This document shows, piece by piece, positions 34,856 through 42,333 of a DNA stretch of 43,104 nucleotides. The translations under genes were made by a program, and so were the position numbers. Numbering within the stretch: the first letter of the stretch is position 1; each line of letters starts with the position of its first letter. Under the pieces are notes generated by a model, which had not been told where the DNA came from, did not search any database, and saw nothing but the letters and a program-made list of their open reading frames with translations. This stretch comes from an uncultured Prevotellaceae bacterium (lineage in GTDB: Bacteria; Bacteroidota; Bacteroidia; Bacteroidales; Bacteroidaceae): the NCBI GenBank assembly GCA_937893145.1, contig CALBJW010000098.1, forward strand, positions 1 to 43,104, in the 5' to 3' direction.

Positions 34856-36004
34856 TTATATTTCGAGATATATCGTTCCTACATCTTTCCAACGGTCAAT
34901 GTTGGTGTCATCACTTTCGAGAATACCTTCGCGGGTAATGGAAAGAACATCCTCGATGTTTAGGGTGATGGATTGTGCAGCTTGAACAAATCCTTCCTTA
35001 TCGTAAGAATAGACGATTGAAGGGGTTTTGGTCAGTGTGTTGTACAGATTGATGCATGCCCTATACATCTTGTGTATGGTTCTGCCATCCTCAACTAATC
35101 GCACATGGACATTCAACTGCATTATTCCTGGACCAACAAGTGTGGAACTGTTCATGGCTCGAACAATGCCGGTGCAGGTGAATGTGCTATGCACGTATAG
35201 TGGAGCTTGTTTCTCGGTTGACTGGATATAGTCTGGAGTAAACAATGTCTTGTATGTCTTTTCTGTGTTACAAACTCCTGAACCCAAAGTGATTGCCGAA
35301 CATATTCCCGACATCTCGGCGTGGATGGAGTCAATAATGATGCCTTCGTCCTTCGGGTTAATCTGGAAGTTCACGTTGACAAACTGATTACGAACCTTTA
35401 TCGAGTCGAACTTGCATACAACCTGTGTTGGATTGACATCTGCTACTGGAACCTCCAAATAGGTTTGCGCGTAGTAAATAGGTGACTCTCCGTTGAGAAC
35501 GAATTCACTATAAGTGTTTGCATCAACCCATGACATATAGCGTGATAATCGCTCGTTCTGGTCTATATATTTATATGACTTGTATGCCATGATGATTTCA
35601 TCGGGCATTGTGTACGAAAGACTGTAGTCGGAAGGCAACTGACTTATCAGCTCATCTGAACCTTCGTTGAACGCAAACATTTCGTATTTGCCGTTTCGAA
35701 GCCACAACTTGCTGTTTCCATCCATTCCCGCTGATTCAATCTCTTCGATTGGAGAAATGATTCTACCGGTGTTGTTCTTCTCCTTTGCAGTAGTGCTCAT
35801 TGTGTATCGGAGATTGTTGATTCTTCGGTATGCAAGCACTTTCATGCTGTCGGGGATGTTGACAATATCCTTGCCCCAGTTGTACTGGAAGTCAATGATT
35901 GCTCGGTGAGGGTGGTCTGTATAACAGAGCTCAACATACTCATTGCATGATGTGGCACAACATGCGATGGCAAGGAGGATAAATAAATGCTTAATTCTTC
36001 TCAT
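34856..36004 (-). CDS. DUF5119-like lipoprotein of the fimbrial locus
   Basis: The start at 36004 (382 aa) gives MRRIKHLFILLAIACCATSC with lipid Cys20; a start at 36031 would add a charged leader (MQKKERRR) and overlap more of the upstream gene. The mature start (YVELCYTDHPHRAIIDFQYNW) resembles DUF5119 proteins, which are common in fimbrial operons of Bacteroidales. The sequence is beta-rich, consistent with two Mfa2-like sandwich domains, so an anchor or regulator of the fimbria is possible. It overlaps the upstream DUF3575 gene by 14 bp. Confidence 0.75.
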   Translation of the reverse strand: MRRIKHLFILLAIACCATSCNEYVELCYTDHPHRAIIDFQYNWGKDIVNIPDSMKVLAYRRINNLRYTMSTTAKEKNNTGRIISPIEEIESAGMDGNSKLWLRNGKYEMFAFNEGSDELISQLPSDYSLSYTMPDEIIMAYKSYKYIDQNERLSRYMSWVDANTYSEFVLNGESPIYYAQTYLEVPVADVNPTQVVCKFDSIKVRNQFVNVNFQINPKDEGIIIDSIHAEMSGICSAITLGSGVCNTEKTYKTLFTPDYIQSTEKQAPLYVHSTFTCTGIVRAMNSSTLVGPGIMQLNVHVRLVEDGRTIHKMYRACINLYNTLTKTPSIVYSYDKEGFVQAAQSITLNIEDVLSITREGILESDDTNIDRWKDVGTIYLEI

Positions 36005-37163
36005 CCTTCTCCTCCTTTCTTTCTTCTGCAATCTTCATGTAGTATTCAAGCTCTTTTATAAGTACGTTGCGGAGCATTACGCTTCCGTACAATGTCTCAC
36101 GGTCATGCTTTGTCTGCTCCAAAGCATTGTTGAGAATATAGTAAGAGTATGAATCCTTAGGATATGTGGCAAGCTTTGCTTCTGCTTTTGCTATCACCTC
36201 GTTAAGTGGTTTCACGAGTGTTAAACTGTCGCGCGCCTGATTCTTATTACTGATTTTTCTGTATCGTTCGTTCTCACGTTCCTGGCGCAATGTCTCATGA
36301 TAAGCAAAACGCTCTGCTCCGTAAAGCACTTTCTTGTCAACAGAACGGAAACGATAGACAAGACTTACATGTACATCCTGCAACATTGGGTATGGCAACA
36401 CACGCCAGTTGCGACTGCCTGTGTAAGAATAGCAGGCAGACTCGTCGATGTATGAGTACTTGTCGTATCTGGTAGCTGTGGCACCAGCCGAGATACCTAA
36501 ATCAACATCAAAGCCACTACCATCTATTTGCTTTGTGATTGGTAGTGTCCATCCATAACTGATACCGAGAGATGCTGCTTGACCTTGTCTTCCCGTTCCT
36601 CCAACGGCGAAGGAATACTTGTTGTAGGCTGCATAGATGCCCCAGTAGTATGCTCGCCAGTCGCGAGGGTTCTTCACATAGAAAGAGGAGAGGTATCTTC
36701 TGCGCAGATAACTTAGCTCACGAGGAATAACGCCGATGGTAGTATCTTTCTCGATGTTTTCAACTGGTGGGATGTTGGCATTTTCACGGTTACCTGTACG
36801 CCAGTATTTGCGGAATTCACCTTTCACACCTGATGCATTGAATACGTTTCTTGGTTGAACAGTATGGGAGGTGTTCCAGTTGTATCGTCCAGAAATAAGA
36901 AGGGAAGTGTAGTTTCTCTGTCTGCGATCGAAGTCAATTTCAACCCCAATGTTTGGAATTGTCAGGGTTAAATCGATGAGATTTGTGTGAAGCGAGAAAA
37001 TCTTGTGGAAAGGACTCTTTACAGAATCAGACTGCAAGTTTGTGCTTTGCTTTGCTGATTGAGCAGCTATGTCGCCACAGAATATGGTATTTGCACACAA
37101 GAAAAGAAGAAGTAGCATTACTCCTTTCTTATTTAATACATTTATGATGTGACAAATACTCAT
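35991..37163 (-). CDS. DUF3575-type barrel protein with helical C-terminus, first gene of fimbrial locus
   Basis: The 390-aa protein starts at 37163; its hydrophobic segment (VMLLLLFLCANTIFCGDIAAQ) is preceded by 15 extra residues, so the Met at residue 16 is an alternative start. SLHTNLIDLTLTIPNIGVEI and the following strands match DUF3575 barrels. Residues ~280-390 are a charged helical extension (ETLRQERENERYRKI, EELEYYMKIAEERKEEKDEKN-like end), which the 176-aa paralogue at 30094 lacks. It is the first gene of the minus-strand fimbrial run and follows a ~430-bp upstream region shared with the divergent ATPase gene. Confidence 0.78.
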   Translation of the reverse strand: MSICHIINVLNKKGVMLLLLFLCANTIFCGDIAAQSAKQSTNLQSDSVKSPFHKIFSLHTNLIDLTLTIPNIGVEIDFDRRQRNYTSLLISGRYNWNTSHTVQPRNVFNASGVKGEFRKYWRTGNRENANIPPVENIEKDTTIGVIPRELSYLRRRYLSSFYVKNPRDWRAYYWGIYAAYNKYSFAVGGTGRQGQAASLGISYGWTLPITKQIDGSGFDVDLGISAGATATRYDKYSYIDESACYSYTGSRNWRVLPYPMLQDVHVSLVYRFRSVDKKVLYGAERFAYHETLRQERENERYRKISNKNQARDSLTLVKPLNEVIAKAEAKLATYPKDSYSYYILNNALEQTKHDRETLYGSVMLRNVLIKELEYYMKIAEERKEEKDEKN

Positions 37164-37255
37164 TAGTTAGCTCTATAGTTTTTTGTTGGGTACGGTTCCT
37201 GTTAATACTTGATCTTATGAATTCAATTCTTCAGAGTTTAAAAAACTCAATCATT

Positions 37256-37295
37256 CAAAGTTATTATACTTTTTAGTAAAAGCTCTGCAAAGTTA
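37256..37295 (-). promoter_or_regulatory. Two candidate -7 boxes for the fimbrial locus
   Basis: On the minus strand, TAACTTTG occurs at 37295-37288 (followed by CAG, the more typical context) and again at 37263-37256. No clear TTTG lies 19-21 bp upstream of either. The leader to the ATG at 37163 would be about 85-120 nt. The rest of the 37164-37596 gap is AT-rich and holds ACGAAAC twice near 37406-37424. Confidence 0.35.
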
Positions 37296-37538
37296 GTGTT
37301 TGTTAACAAAACATTTGACATGTGACAAAGAAAATCTGCATTTTTGTGGCAAAACAAACGCTTTTCTAAAGAAAATATGTATAAAACGAGTGTTGTCAGG
37401 TCAAAACGAAACAAAAACGAAACGCTACGCATTCATTTGAGTTTTTTATATCACTCTCCATAGGGAGGGCTTTTCTACCTCTTAATGCTGTCTTTGGTAA
37501 ATATTTCAACCATCTAACTACACTTTGTTGGCTATAAA

Positions 37539-37570
37539 TTTTGTTATTTGACAGAATTGCAATACTTTTG
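37539..37570 (+). promoter_or_regulatory. Promoter of the AAA ATPase gene
   Basis: TTTTG (37539-37543), 19 bp, then TACTTTTG (37563-37570) is a textbook Bacteroidales promoter; the ATG follows 26 bp later at 37597. Confidence 0.7.
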
Positions 37571-37596
37571 TAAAGTGAATTAAATAATGTACTATA

Positions 37597-39156
37597 ATGA
37601 AGTCTTTCAATACCGCAGGGAAATGCATCCCTTCAATGCATTACATGGTAGATATCAGCAGGCAAGTAGAGTCTGCTGCTATGTTGGTGCGTGACGGCAA
37701 ATATTTCTGTATCAATAGAGGTCGTCAGTATGGAAAGACTACTACACTTGCGGAACTGAAGAAGAAGCTGGAAAGTGAAGGGTATGCTGTGTTTTCACTG
37801 AGTTTTGAGGGAATGGATGATAGCTCTTTCCTTAGTTTGAATACTGTGCTATTCAGTTTTGTTCAGAAGATTAACGATTGCATACTTTGGGACGAAATAC
37901 ATAATTTGTCAGATGATTCTAAAGAATCGCTTCGTAAGCTGGAAGAAAACTGCAATTCTAAAACAGATGCTATTTTATTTTCCAGAACAATATCTCTAAT
38001 TTGCAAGACTGAAAAAATAGTTCTTATAATTGACGAAGTAGATCAGGCTGGCAATTACCAATCTTTTCTTCAGTTCTTGGGACTAATTAGGGATATGTAT
38101 CTGAAGCGTGACGGACGACCAACTTTCAAGTCTGTGATCCTTGCAGGTGTATATGATATTAAGAATCTCAAACTGAAGGTACGTTCTGAGGACGAACATC
38201 AGTACAATAGTCCTTGGAATATATCTGTAGCGTTCAATACAGACATGAGTCTTCCTGCTGAAGGAATCGCAGAAATGTTGAATGAATACAGGGCTGACCA
38301 CAATCTCAGTTTTGATTCTCCCTATGTGGGCCAGATGATTCATGACTATACATCAGGATATCCTTTCCTTGTGAGTAGAATATGCCAGATTATCGACGAA
38401 TGCCAGTACACTTGGGACAAGGAAGGAGTACTCAAGTCCCTAAATGCTCTTCTCAAAGAGGGCAACACTCTCTTTGATGATATGCAGAAGAAGTTGACAC
38501 AGTTCCCGGGACTCTGTGAAATGCTGAAATCTATAATTTTTGGCGGAAGACGAGTTTCGTTCAACTATTACGATAAAGATATAAACATTGCCCTAATGTT
38601 TAATTTTGTGAAAGAAGAAGAAGGGGCAACAAAGGTGACATGTCGTATTTTTGAGACATGGTTATATGATTATCTTATCTCTCAGGACAAGGCAACTTTC
38701 ATCTATAAGACTGGAGAATACGAGAAGAACCAATTCATCCATGATGGCATCATTGACATGAAGCATCTGCTTGAAAGGTTCATCGTTCACTTCAACGAGA
38801 TTTATCGCCCAGAGAAAGATGATGAATTCGTCGAGGAGAATGGTCGAAATATTTTCCTTACTTATCTCCGTCCTATTATAAATGGAGTAGGCAACTATTA
38901 TTGCGAAGCAAGGACACGAGATCTCACCAGAACGGACATCATTATAGACTATCTTGGACAGCAATATGTCATAGAGCTAAAGATATGGCGTGGAGAAGCA
39001 TACAATGAGCGTGGAGAAAAGCAACTCTCCGACTACCTTGACTACTACCGCCTACATACAGGTTATATGGTCAGCTTCTGCTTCAACAAGAACAAGCAGA
39101 GTGGTATTAAAGAAGTTGTGTTGGGAGAACATAAATTAATCGAGGCTGTAGTATAA
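37597..39156 (+). CDS. AAA ATPase with C-terminal PD-(D/E)XK nuclease-like domain
   Basis: The 519-aa protein has an N-terminal P-loop ATPase with Walker A GRQYGKTT (42-49) and Walker B IVLIIDEVDQ (141-150). Winged-helix-like sequence follows, and a C-terminal domain has Asp447 (TDIIIDYLG), Glu459-Leu-Lys461 (YVIELKIWRG) and QLSDYLD, the PD-(D/E)XK core. This two-domain type, starting with (P)xxHYMVDIS and INRGRQYGKTTTL, is widespread and multi-copy in Bacteroidales and has no settled function; defence or mobile-element links have been suggested by fold only. It has its own promoter and terminator and is divergent from the fimbrial genes. Confidence 0.88.
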   Translation: MKSFNTAGKCIPSMHYMVDISRQVESAAMLVRDGKYFCINRGRQYGKTTTLAELKKKLESEGYAVFSLSFEGMDDSSFLSLNTVLFSFVQKINDCILWDEIHNLSDDSKESLRKLEENCNSKTDAILFSRTISLICKTEKIVLIIDEVDQAGNYQSFLQFLGLIRDMYLKRDGRPTFKSVILAGVYDIKNLKLKVRSEDEHQYNSPWNISVAFNTDMSLPAEGIAEMLNEYRADHNLSFDSPYVGQMIHDYTSGYPFLVSRICQIIDECQYTWDKEGVLKSLNALLKEGNTLFDDMQKKLTQFPGLCEMLKSIIFGGRRVSFNYYDKDINIALMFNFVKEEEGATKVTCRIFETWLYDYLISQDKATFIYKTGEYEKNQFIHDGIIDMKHLLERFIVHFNEIYRPEKDDEFVEENGRNIFLTYLRPIINGVGNYYCEARTRDLTRTDIIIDYLGQQYVIELKIWRGEAYNERGEKQLSDYLDYYRLHTGYMVSFCFNKNKQSGIKEVVLGEHKLIEAVV

Positions 39157-39179
39157 CGGGACCGAACTTATATAATATT

Positions 39180-39211
39180 GGCTACCTCATTATTTGAGGT
39201 AGCCTTTTCTT
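39180..39211 (+). terminator. Rho-independent terminator after the AAA ATPase gene
   Basis: A perfect 10-bp stem GGCTACCTCA / TGAGGTAGCC (39180-39189 and 39195-39204) with a 5-nt loop is followed by TTTTCTT. Confidence 0.9.
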
Positions 39212-39369
39212 ATCCAAACTTCAATTAAATTATATCGAACCCCAGAAAATTGTCAATCACTTTTCTTTAATTTCCTGTACATTTCATGAAAAACACATAC
39301 ACTTTGTGAACTTCACAATTTGTCCAAAACCATTTCATAATCAATCCGCAATAGGGCTAAAAATGTCCC

Positions 39370-39377
39370 TACCTTTG
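39370..39377 (+). promoter_or_regulatory. -7 box of the small-ORF transcript
   Basis: TACCTTTG followed by CA is a perfect Bacteroidales -7 match 15 bp before the ACGAAAC repeat array. A -33 TTTG is not seen at the usual distance. The transcript would have a ~150-nt leader before the first small ORF. Confidence 0.45.
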
Positions 39378-39391
39378 CATCGTCAAACAAA

Positions 39392-39478
39392 ACGAAACTC
39401 TTCGCTACGAAACAGCTAAAGCTTACGAAACGGTTACACCTACGAAACGCTTCGCTACGAAACATTTCATTACGAAAC
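39392..39478 (+). repeat. Six ACGAAAC units in the small-ORF leader
   Basis: ACGAAAC starts at 39392, 39407, 39425, 39442, 39457 and 39472, a spacing of 15-18 bp. Units 1, 4 and 6 continue with CTTCG or GCTTCG, giving CGAA...TTCG mini-hairpins, and five are preceded by T. Spacers differ in sequence and are too short for CRISPR. The array lies between the -7 box at 39370 and the first small ORF, so it is probably in the RNA leader. Confidence 0.75.
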
Positions 39479-39508
39479 TCTTCGTTACTTGACAAACAAA
39501 TAAACAAA

Positions 39509-39587
39509 AATTTACAAACAACTTAAAAACAAATTATGATTATGAAAAAGTTTATCGCAACAATCAAGAAGACTTTCGAGTCAATGA
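39509..39587 (+). repeat. Direct repeat, copy 1 (with 39773-39851)
   Basis: This 79-bp block, from AATTTACAAACAACTTAAAA through the first 17 codons of the small ORF, matches 39773-39851 at all positions but about one. The block includes the translation start region, so both small ORFs have the same upstream sequence and the same N-terminus. Confidence 0.9.
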
Positions 39588-39658
39588 ATGAATCAAACAA
39601 TTGCCAGGCTATCAATCCTATGGCTTATTACATCGTTAACCGCTCAATGTGGCACTAA
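39536..39658 (+). CDS. Small ORF 1, 40 aa, duplicated N-terminus
   Basis: Translation gives MIMKKFIATIKKTFESM then NESNNCQAINPMAYYIVNRS and MWH; the second Met (39542) may be the real start. The N-terminal half is a cationic amphipathic helix shared with small ORF 3 and the C-terminal half is different. No family was recognised. Support for coding is the conserved start region, the preceding -7 box and the terminator that ends the unit. Confidence 0.5.
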   Translation: MIMKKFIATIKKTFESMNESNNCQAINPMAYYIVNRSMWH

Positions 39659-39673
39659 TAAAATGAAGGCAAT

Positions 39674-39751
39674 ATGATACAGTTGGTAATTTTCACATCA
39701 TTCATCATCGCTGTTTCTTACTCAGTAAAGCGTGAATCAGCAGAGGCATAG
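39674..39751 (+). CDS. Small ORF 2, 25 aa, single hydrophobic helix
   Basis: Translation gives MIQLVIFTSFIIAVSYSVKR then ESAEA. A 15-residue hydrophobic segment followed by KR suggests a single-pass membrane peptide with the C-terminus inside. It starts 15 bp after small ORF 1 ends. It is too short for certainty. Confidence 0.35.
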   Translation: MIQLVIFTSFIIAVSYSVKRESAEA

Positions 39752-39772
39752 CAATTAATAATAAATAAATAG

Positions 39773-39851
39773 AATTTACAAACAACTTAAAAACAAATTA
39801 TGATTATGAAAAAGTTTATCGCATCAATCAAGAAGACTTTCGAGTCAATGA
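39773..39851 (+). repeat. Direct repeat, copy 2 (with 39509-39587)
   Basis: This is the second copy of the 79-bp block, 264 bp downstream of the first. The similarity resumes weakly after the small ORFs (TCAATGTGGCA at 39645 and 39919), so a whole cassette of roughly 150-160 bp was probably duplicated and then diverged in the middle. Confidence 0.9.
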
Positions 39852-39910
39852 GTGAAACAAGCAAACAGATGAAGCAATATCTTGCAGAGAACCCTGTTCC
39901 TACAGTTTAA
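39800..39910 (+). CDS. Small ORF 3, 36 aa, paralogue of small ORF 1
   Basis: Translation gives MIMKKFIASIKKTFESM then SETSKQMKQYLAENPVPTV. The first 17 residues differ from small ORF 1 only by Ser for Thr. The stop arises from GTTTAACC where copy 1 has GTTAACC, an apparent one-base insertion, so the two peptides have unrelated ends. The terminator follows 40 bp later. Confidence 0.5.
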   Translation: MIMKKFIASIKKTFESMSETSKQMKQYLAENPVPTV

Positions 39911-39949
39911 CCACTTGTTCAATGTGGCATAATGAAACATAATTTTCCC

Positions 39950-39990
39950 GCATCACCAGTCAACGTAATGGCTGGTGATGCTTTTTTTTT
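39950..39990 (+). terminator. Rho-independent terminator of the small-ORF unit
   Basis: A perfect 10-bp stem GCATCACCAG / CTGGTGATGC (39950-39959 and 39972-39981) is followed by nine T residues. It defines 39370-39990 as a short transcription unit separate from the ATPase gene and from the regulator on the other strand. Confidence 0.92.
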
Positions 39991-40086
39991 GTGCATCCAT
40001 TTGAGGTCATTTGAACGCTTCGCTTTCGTTTGAGTTTTTCTGTTGAATAATAAATTAATAAAGTTTCTGAAGTAGATTTATCAAAA

Positions 40087-40297
40087 GATTTATGCTAAGA
40101 TTTATCACAGATTCAAGGCCGTTAGGCCGCCTTAAATAAATACCCCAAATATATTTATGCTATATTTATCATGGATTTACGAAAAGATTTAAATCTAAAC
40201 GAAGAAATCTATGGATAAATCAAACATAAATGATTAAGATATTTTATAGAGGATCGTCGCTTTGCTCCTCGAATCTATGATAAATCTTTCATAAATC
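40087..40297. mobile_element. Diverged gene-less element related to the GxxExxY repeats
   Basis: Left end 40087-40114 (GATTTATGCTAAGATTTATC then ACAGATTC) and right end 40271-40297, whose reverse complement is GATTTATGAAAGATTTATCA then TAGATTC, are matching inverted repeats. Inside are GGCCGTTAGGCCGCC on the left and GAGGATCGTCGCTTTGCTCC on the right, equivalent in place and text to GAGCCTTTAGGCGACC and GGGTCGTCGCTTGGCTCC of the fimbrial-locus copies. No gene is inside. It lies in the 449-bp gap between the small-ORF terminator and the TPR-AraC gene; the rest of that gap holds nothing recognised. Confidence 0.65.
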
Positions 40298-40359
40298 AGT
40301 GCTTAAATCTTTATTGTTGAGCTTCCGAAACTTCAATAAATTAATAAGTGGTCTTCAGT

Positions 40360-42138
40360 TCAACAATCTTGCGAAAGTTTTATTCTATATTCACTTGGTG
40401 TCACACCATATATATTTTTAAAGTGGCGTCGGAAAGTGGATGGGTCCTTGTATCCGCATCGAAGAGTAAGGGCATCTAACGACAAGTCTGGATTGCTCTT
40501 GAGTAACTCCATGAACATTTTGAGCCTATACTCTGCCAACCATTGGCGGAAGCCCTTTCCGCTTATGTCGTTGATGCATTTCGACACCACCGAACGATTA
40601 GAGTTAACTGCACAAGCCAACATCTTGATGTCGAATTCGGGATTAGTGTATAACTGTTGTTCCTTCATCACTTGTTCTATCAGTTCGTACATGTCCTCCT
40701 GGGTTAGGACTGTTTTTTCAGTTCTTGTTTCCTCCAACTGCAGAACCAACTCTTTAACTTCTTCCTTCGTCTCGGTCAACTCCTCTTCAGTACTCAGCAA
40801 AAGTTCTTGCTCTTGCTTTATCTTTTTAAGGAGTATAACAATAATGATGCCTGCTATCATGACAAGAAGTAATGTTGCCATCAGGGCGATGATAAACTTC
40901 TGAGCAGACATCTGATGTTCTGCATCCTGACGAGCAAGTCTCTGTTCTTGCACCATGTTCAGCGACATCTGTTCGGCGAGAGTACGCATCGTCTCTTGAT
41001 TACGAATACTGTCGCTCACAACTAAAGCACGTTTAAGGTAGGAATTGCTTGCCTTAAGGTCATGATTGTCGGCTGCCTCCCTTGCTAAGATAGAAAGGTA
41101 TTCTAAATATTCTGTCACAAGAGTATCACCGCTGAGCAAATTCGCGGCTTTCTCTTTTGCTTCCTGAAATTCTGCCATTCTGCCTGTAAAGTAGAGTTCG
41201 GGCAGGGCATAAGAGAGTGCTTCCGAAGAATGTGGTCCATTTACTTCACTCCATTTCTCCAAATACCACCTTACGGAGTCGCTGTCTGCATCAGCATCCT
41301 TCGAAAGTCCTAATTCCACCTTCATTCTGTAGGCACGAGCCAACATGGTGTACATCTGACTTCTGTAGAGGTTGGCAAACTCGTGTGTTGCCTCACCTGA
41401 CTCCTTCATCGTTGCTGGGCGCTGCTCTATGAACGAAGGGTCACGGTCAAAGCGTTCTGCCATATCCAGCACCTCCTTACATATCTCTATCATCTTGTCA
41501 TATTCCTTCGTTTCCTTGTAGAGTCCAGTCTCCTTCTTCTTCAACGAGAAGATAGCTATAAGGTCGGAAAAGGAAGTATTCTTGCCCAAAAGTTCATAAG
41601 CTCGGGCATAAGTCTCTCGTGCCTGCTCCGTGTGTCCAAGTCCCTGCTCAGCCATACCTACTCGTCCCATAAGGGTAGCCTCGTCGCCTCGCATATTCTC
41701 GTTGCCATGACAGATGGCAATTCCTCGTTTTGCATATTTCAGCGTCTCGAGATAGCGCTTCATGCCTGAAGTCATGTTTGAAGCAAGCACACAAATCTCT
41801 TCTTCAAGGTATCGGTCATCACCAAACTCCCCTTCATCAAGCAGACGGTTACAGATAGTCAAGGCTTCATTCCAATCCTCTTCGCCCGAGAATGTAATCA
41901 TGGCATGATAGTAGTCGCATCGAGCCTGAGTCATTAGTTTCTTTTCCCTGAGCGAGTCGAGCATCTGGTGCGCCTTTTGAGGGTTCGTATTCATGAAACT
42001 CATGCAACTATCTATGGCATCAAAAGTCTCATGACTTGGATAATCATTCCCCGACTCATTTGTTTCCTGGTCGCCCTTGCATTGGCAGAACAACCATGCC
42101 ACTCCTATTACGAGCAGCAATATAGTATATTTTTTCAT
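40360..42138 (-). CDS. Membrane-bound TPR-AraC transcription regulator
   Basis: The 592-aa protein has an N-terminal signal or anchor (MKKYTILLLVIGVAWLFCQC; Cys18/20 could be lipidated), a periplasmic TPR-like helical region to ~400, one transmembrane helix at ~415-438, a coiled coil at ~440-475 and an AraC-family HTH at ~490-588 (DIKMLACAVNSNRSVVSKCI, LTLRCGYKDPSTFRRHFKNI, YGVTPSEYR). This is the Bacteroidales design in which an outside signal is passed through the membrane to a tethered DNA-binding domain. It is divergent from the GLUG-type gene and shares with it an intergenic region carrying three identical decamers, probably its operators. Confidence 0.88.
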   Translation of the reverse strand: MKKYTILLLVIGVAWLFCQCKGDQETNESGNDYPSHETFDAIDSCMSFMNTNPQKAHQMLDSLREKKLMTQARCDYYHAMITFSGEEDWNEALTICNRLLDEGEFGDDRYLEEEICVLASNMTSGMKRYLETLKYAKRGIAICHGNENMRGDEATLMGRVGMAEQGLGHTEQARETYARAYELLGKNTSFSDLIAIFSLKKKETGLYKETKEYDKMIEICKEVLDMAERFDRDPSFIEQRPATMKESGEATHEFANLYRSQMYTMLARAYRMKVELGLSKDADADSDSVRWYLEKWSEVNGPHSSEALSYALPELYFTGRMAEFQEAKEKAANLLSGDTLVTEYLEYLSILAREAADNHDLKASNSYLKRALVVSDSIRNQETMRTLAEQMSLNMVQEQRLARQDAEHQMSAQKFIIALMATLLLVMIAGIIIVILLKKIKQEQELLLSTEEELTETKEEVKELVLQLEETRTEKTVLTQEDMYELIEQVMKEQQLYTNPEFDIKMLACAVNSNRSVVSKCINDISGKGFRQWLAEYRLKMFMELLKSNPDLSLDALTLRCGYKDPSTFRRHFKNIYGVTPSEYRIKLSQDC

Positions 42139-42164
42139 AACCGCTTTTTAGCATTTTCTTTCAA

Positions 42165-42172
42165 CAAATATA
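42165..42172 (-). promoter_or_regulatory. -7 box of the TPR-AraC regulator
   Basis: Read on the minus strand this is TATATTTG, a TAnnTTTG match 26 bp before the ATG at 42138. The first GCAAAACGTC site starts 4 bp upstream, inside the -33/-7 spacer, so occupancy would block or alter this promoter. Confidence 0.5.
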
Positions 42173-42175
42173 AGG

Positions 42176-42249
42176 GCAAAACGTCCAATCGTACCGTGCA
42201 AAACGTCATTTTTTGCAGTTTGCCCCCTATTTTGGACGTTTTGCACGGT
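42176..42249. promoter_or_regulatory. Three GCAAAACGTC sites, candidate AraC operator
   Basis: GCAAAACGTC occurs at 42176-42185 and 42198-42207 (direct, 22 bp apart) and reversed at 42235-42244. The second and third are extended to a perfect 15-bp inverted repeat ACCGTGCAAAACGTC (42193-42207) / GACGTTTTGCACGGT (42235-42249) with a 27-bp spacer. Two sites 22 bp apart are on the same helix face, as AraC-type half-sites usually are. Confidence 0.65.
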
Positions 42250-42268
42250 GCTTTATCCCCATTTTTAA

Positions 42269-42276
42269 TACATTTG
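42269..42276 (+). promoter_or_regulatory. -7 box of the GLUG-type gene
   Basis: TACATTTG followed by CA is a good -7 match. The nearest TTTTG is 25 bp upstream, too far for a normal -33, and it is part of operator site three, which suggests a promoter that needs an activator. Confidence 0.5.
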
Positions 42277-42333
42277 CACGCAAAAATGAAAAATCTAACA
42301 ATATATCAATCATATAAATTTTATTTTATCAAA

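Noticed and set aside
37436..37485. Terminator near CTCTCCATAGGGAGGGC
   Set aside because: The stem is only 4-5 bp, and there is no gene ending nearby on either strand.
39364..39420. A leader peptide MSLPLHRQTKRNSSLRNS
   Set aside because: It begins upstream of the -7 box TACCTTTG, so it would not be in the transcript, and it is made of the repeat words.
39392..39478. ACGAAAC array as a CRISPR
   Set aside because: The repeats are 7 bp with 8-11-bp spacers and irregular period; no cas genes are present.
41968..42333. Longer N-terminus for the GLUG protein
   Set aside because: The extra codons run antisense through the regulator gene and across both promoters and the operator; the signal peptide at 42334 is clean.
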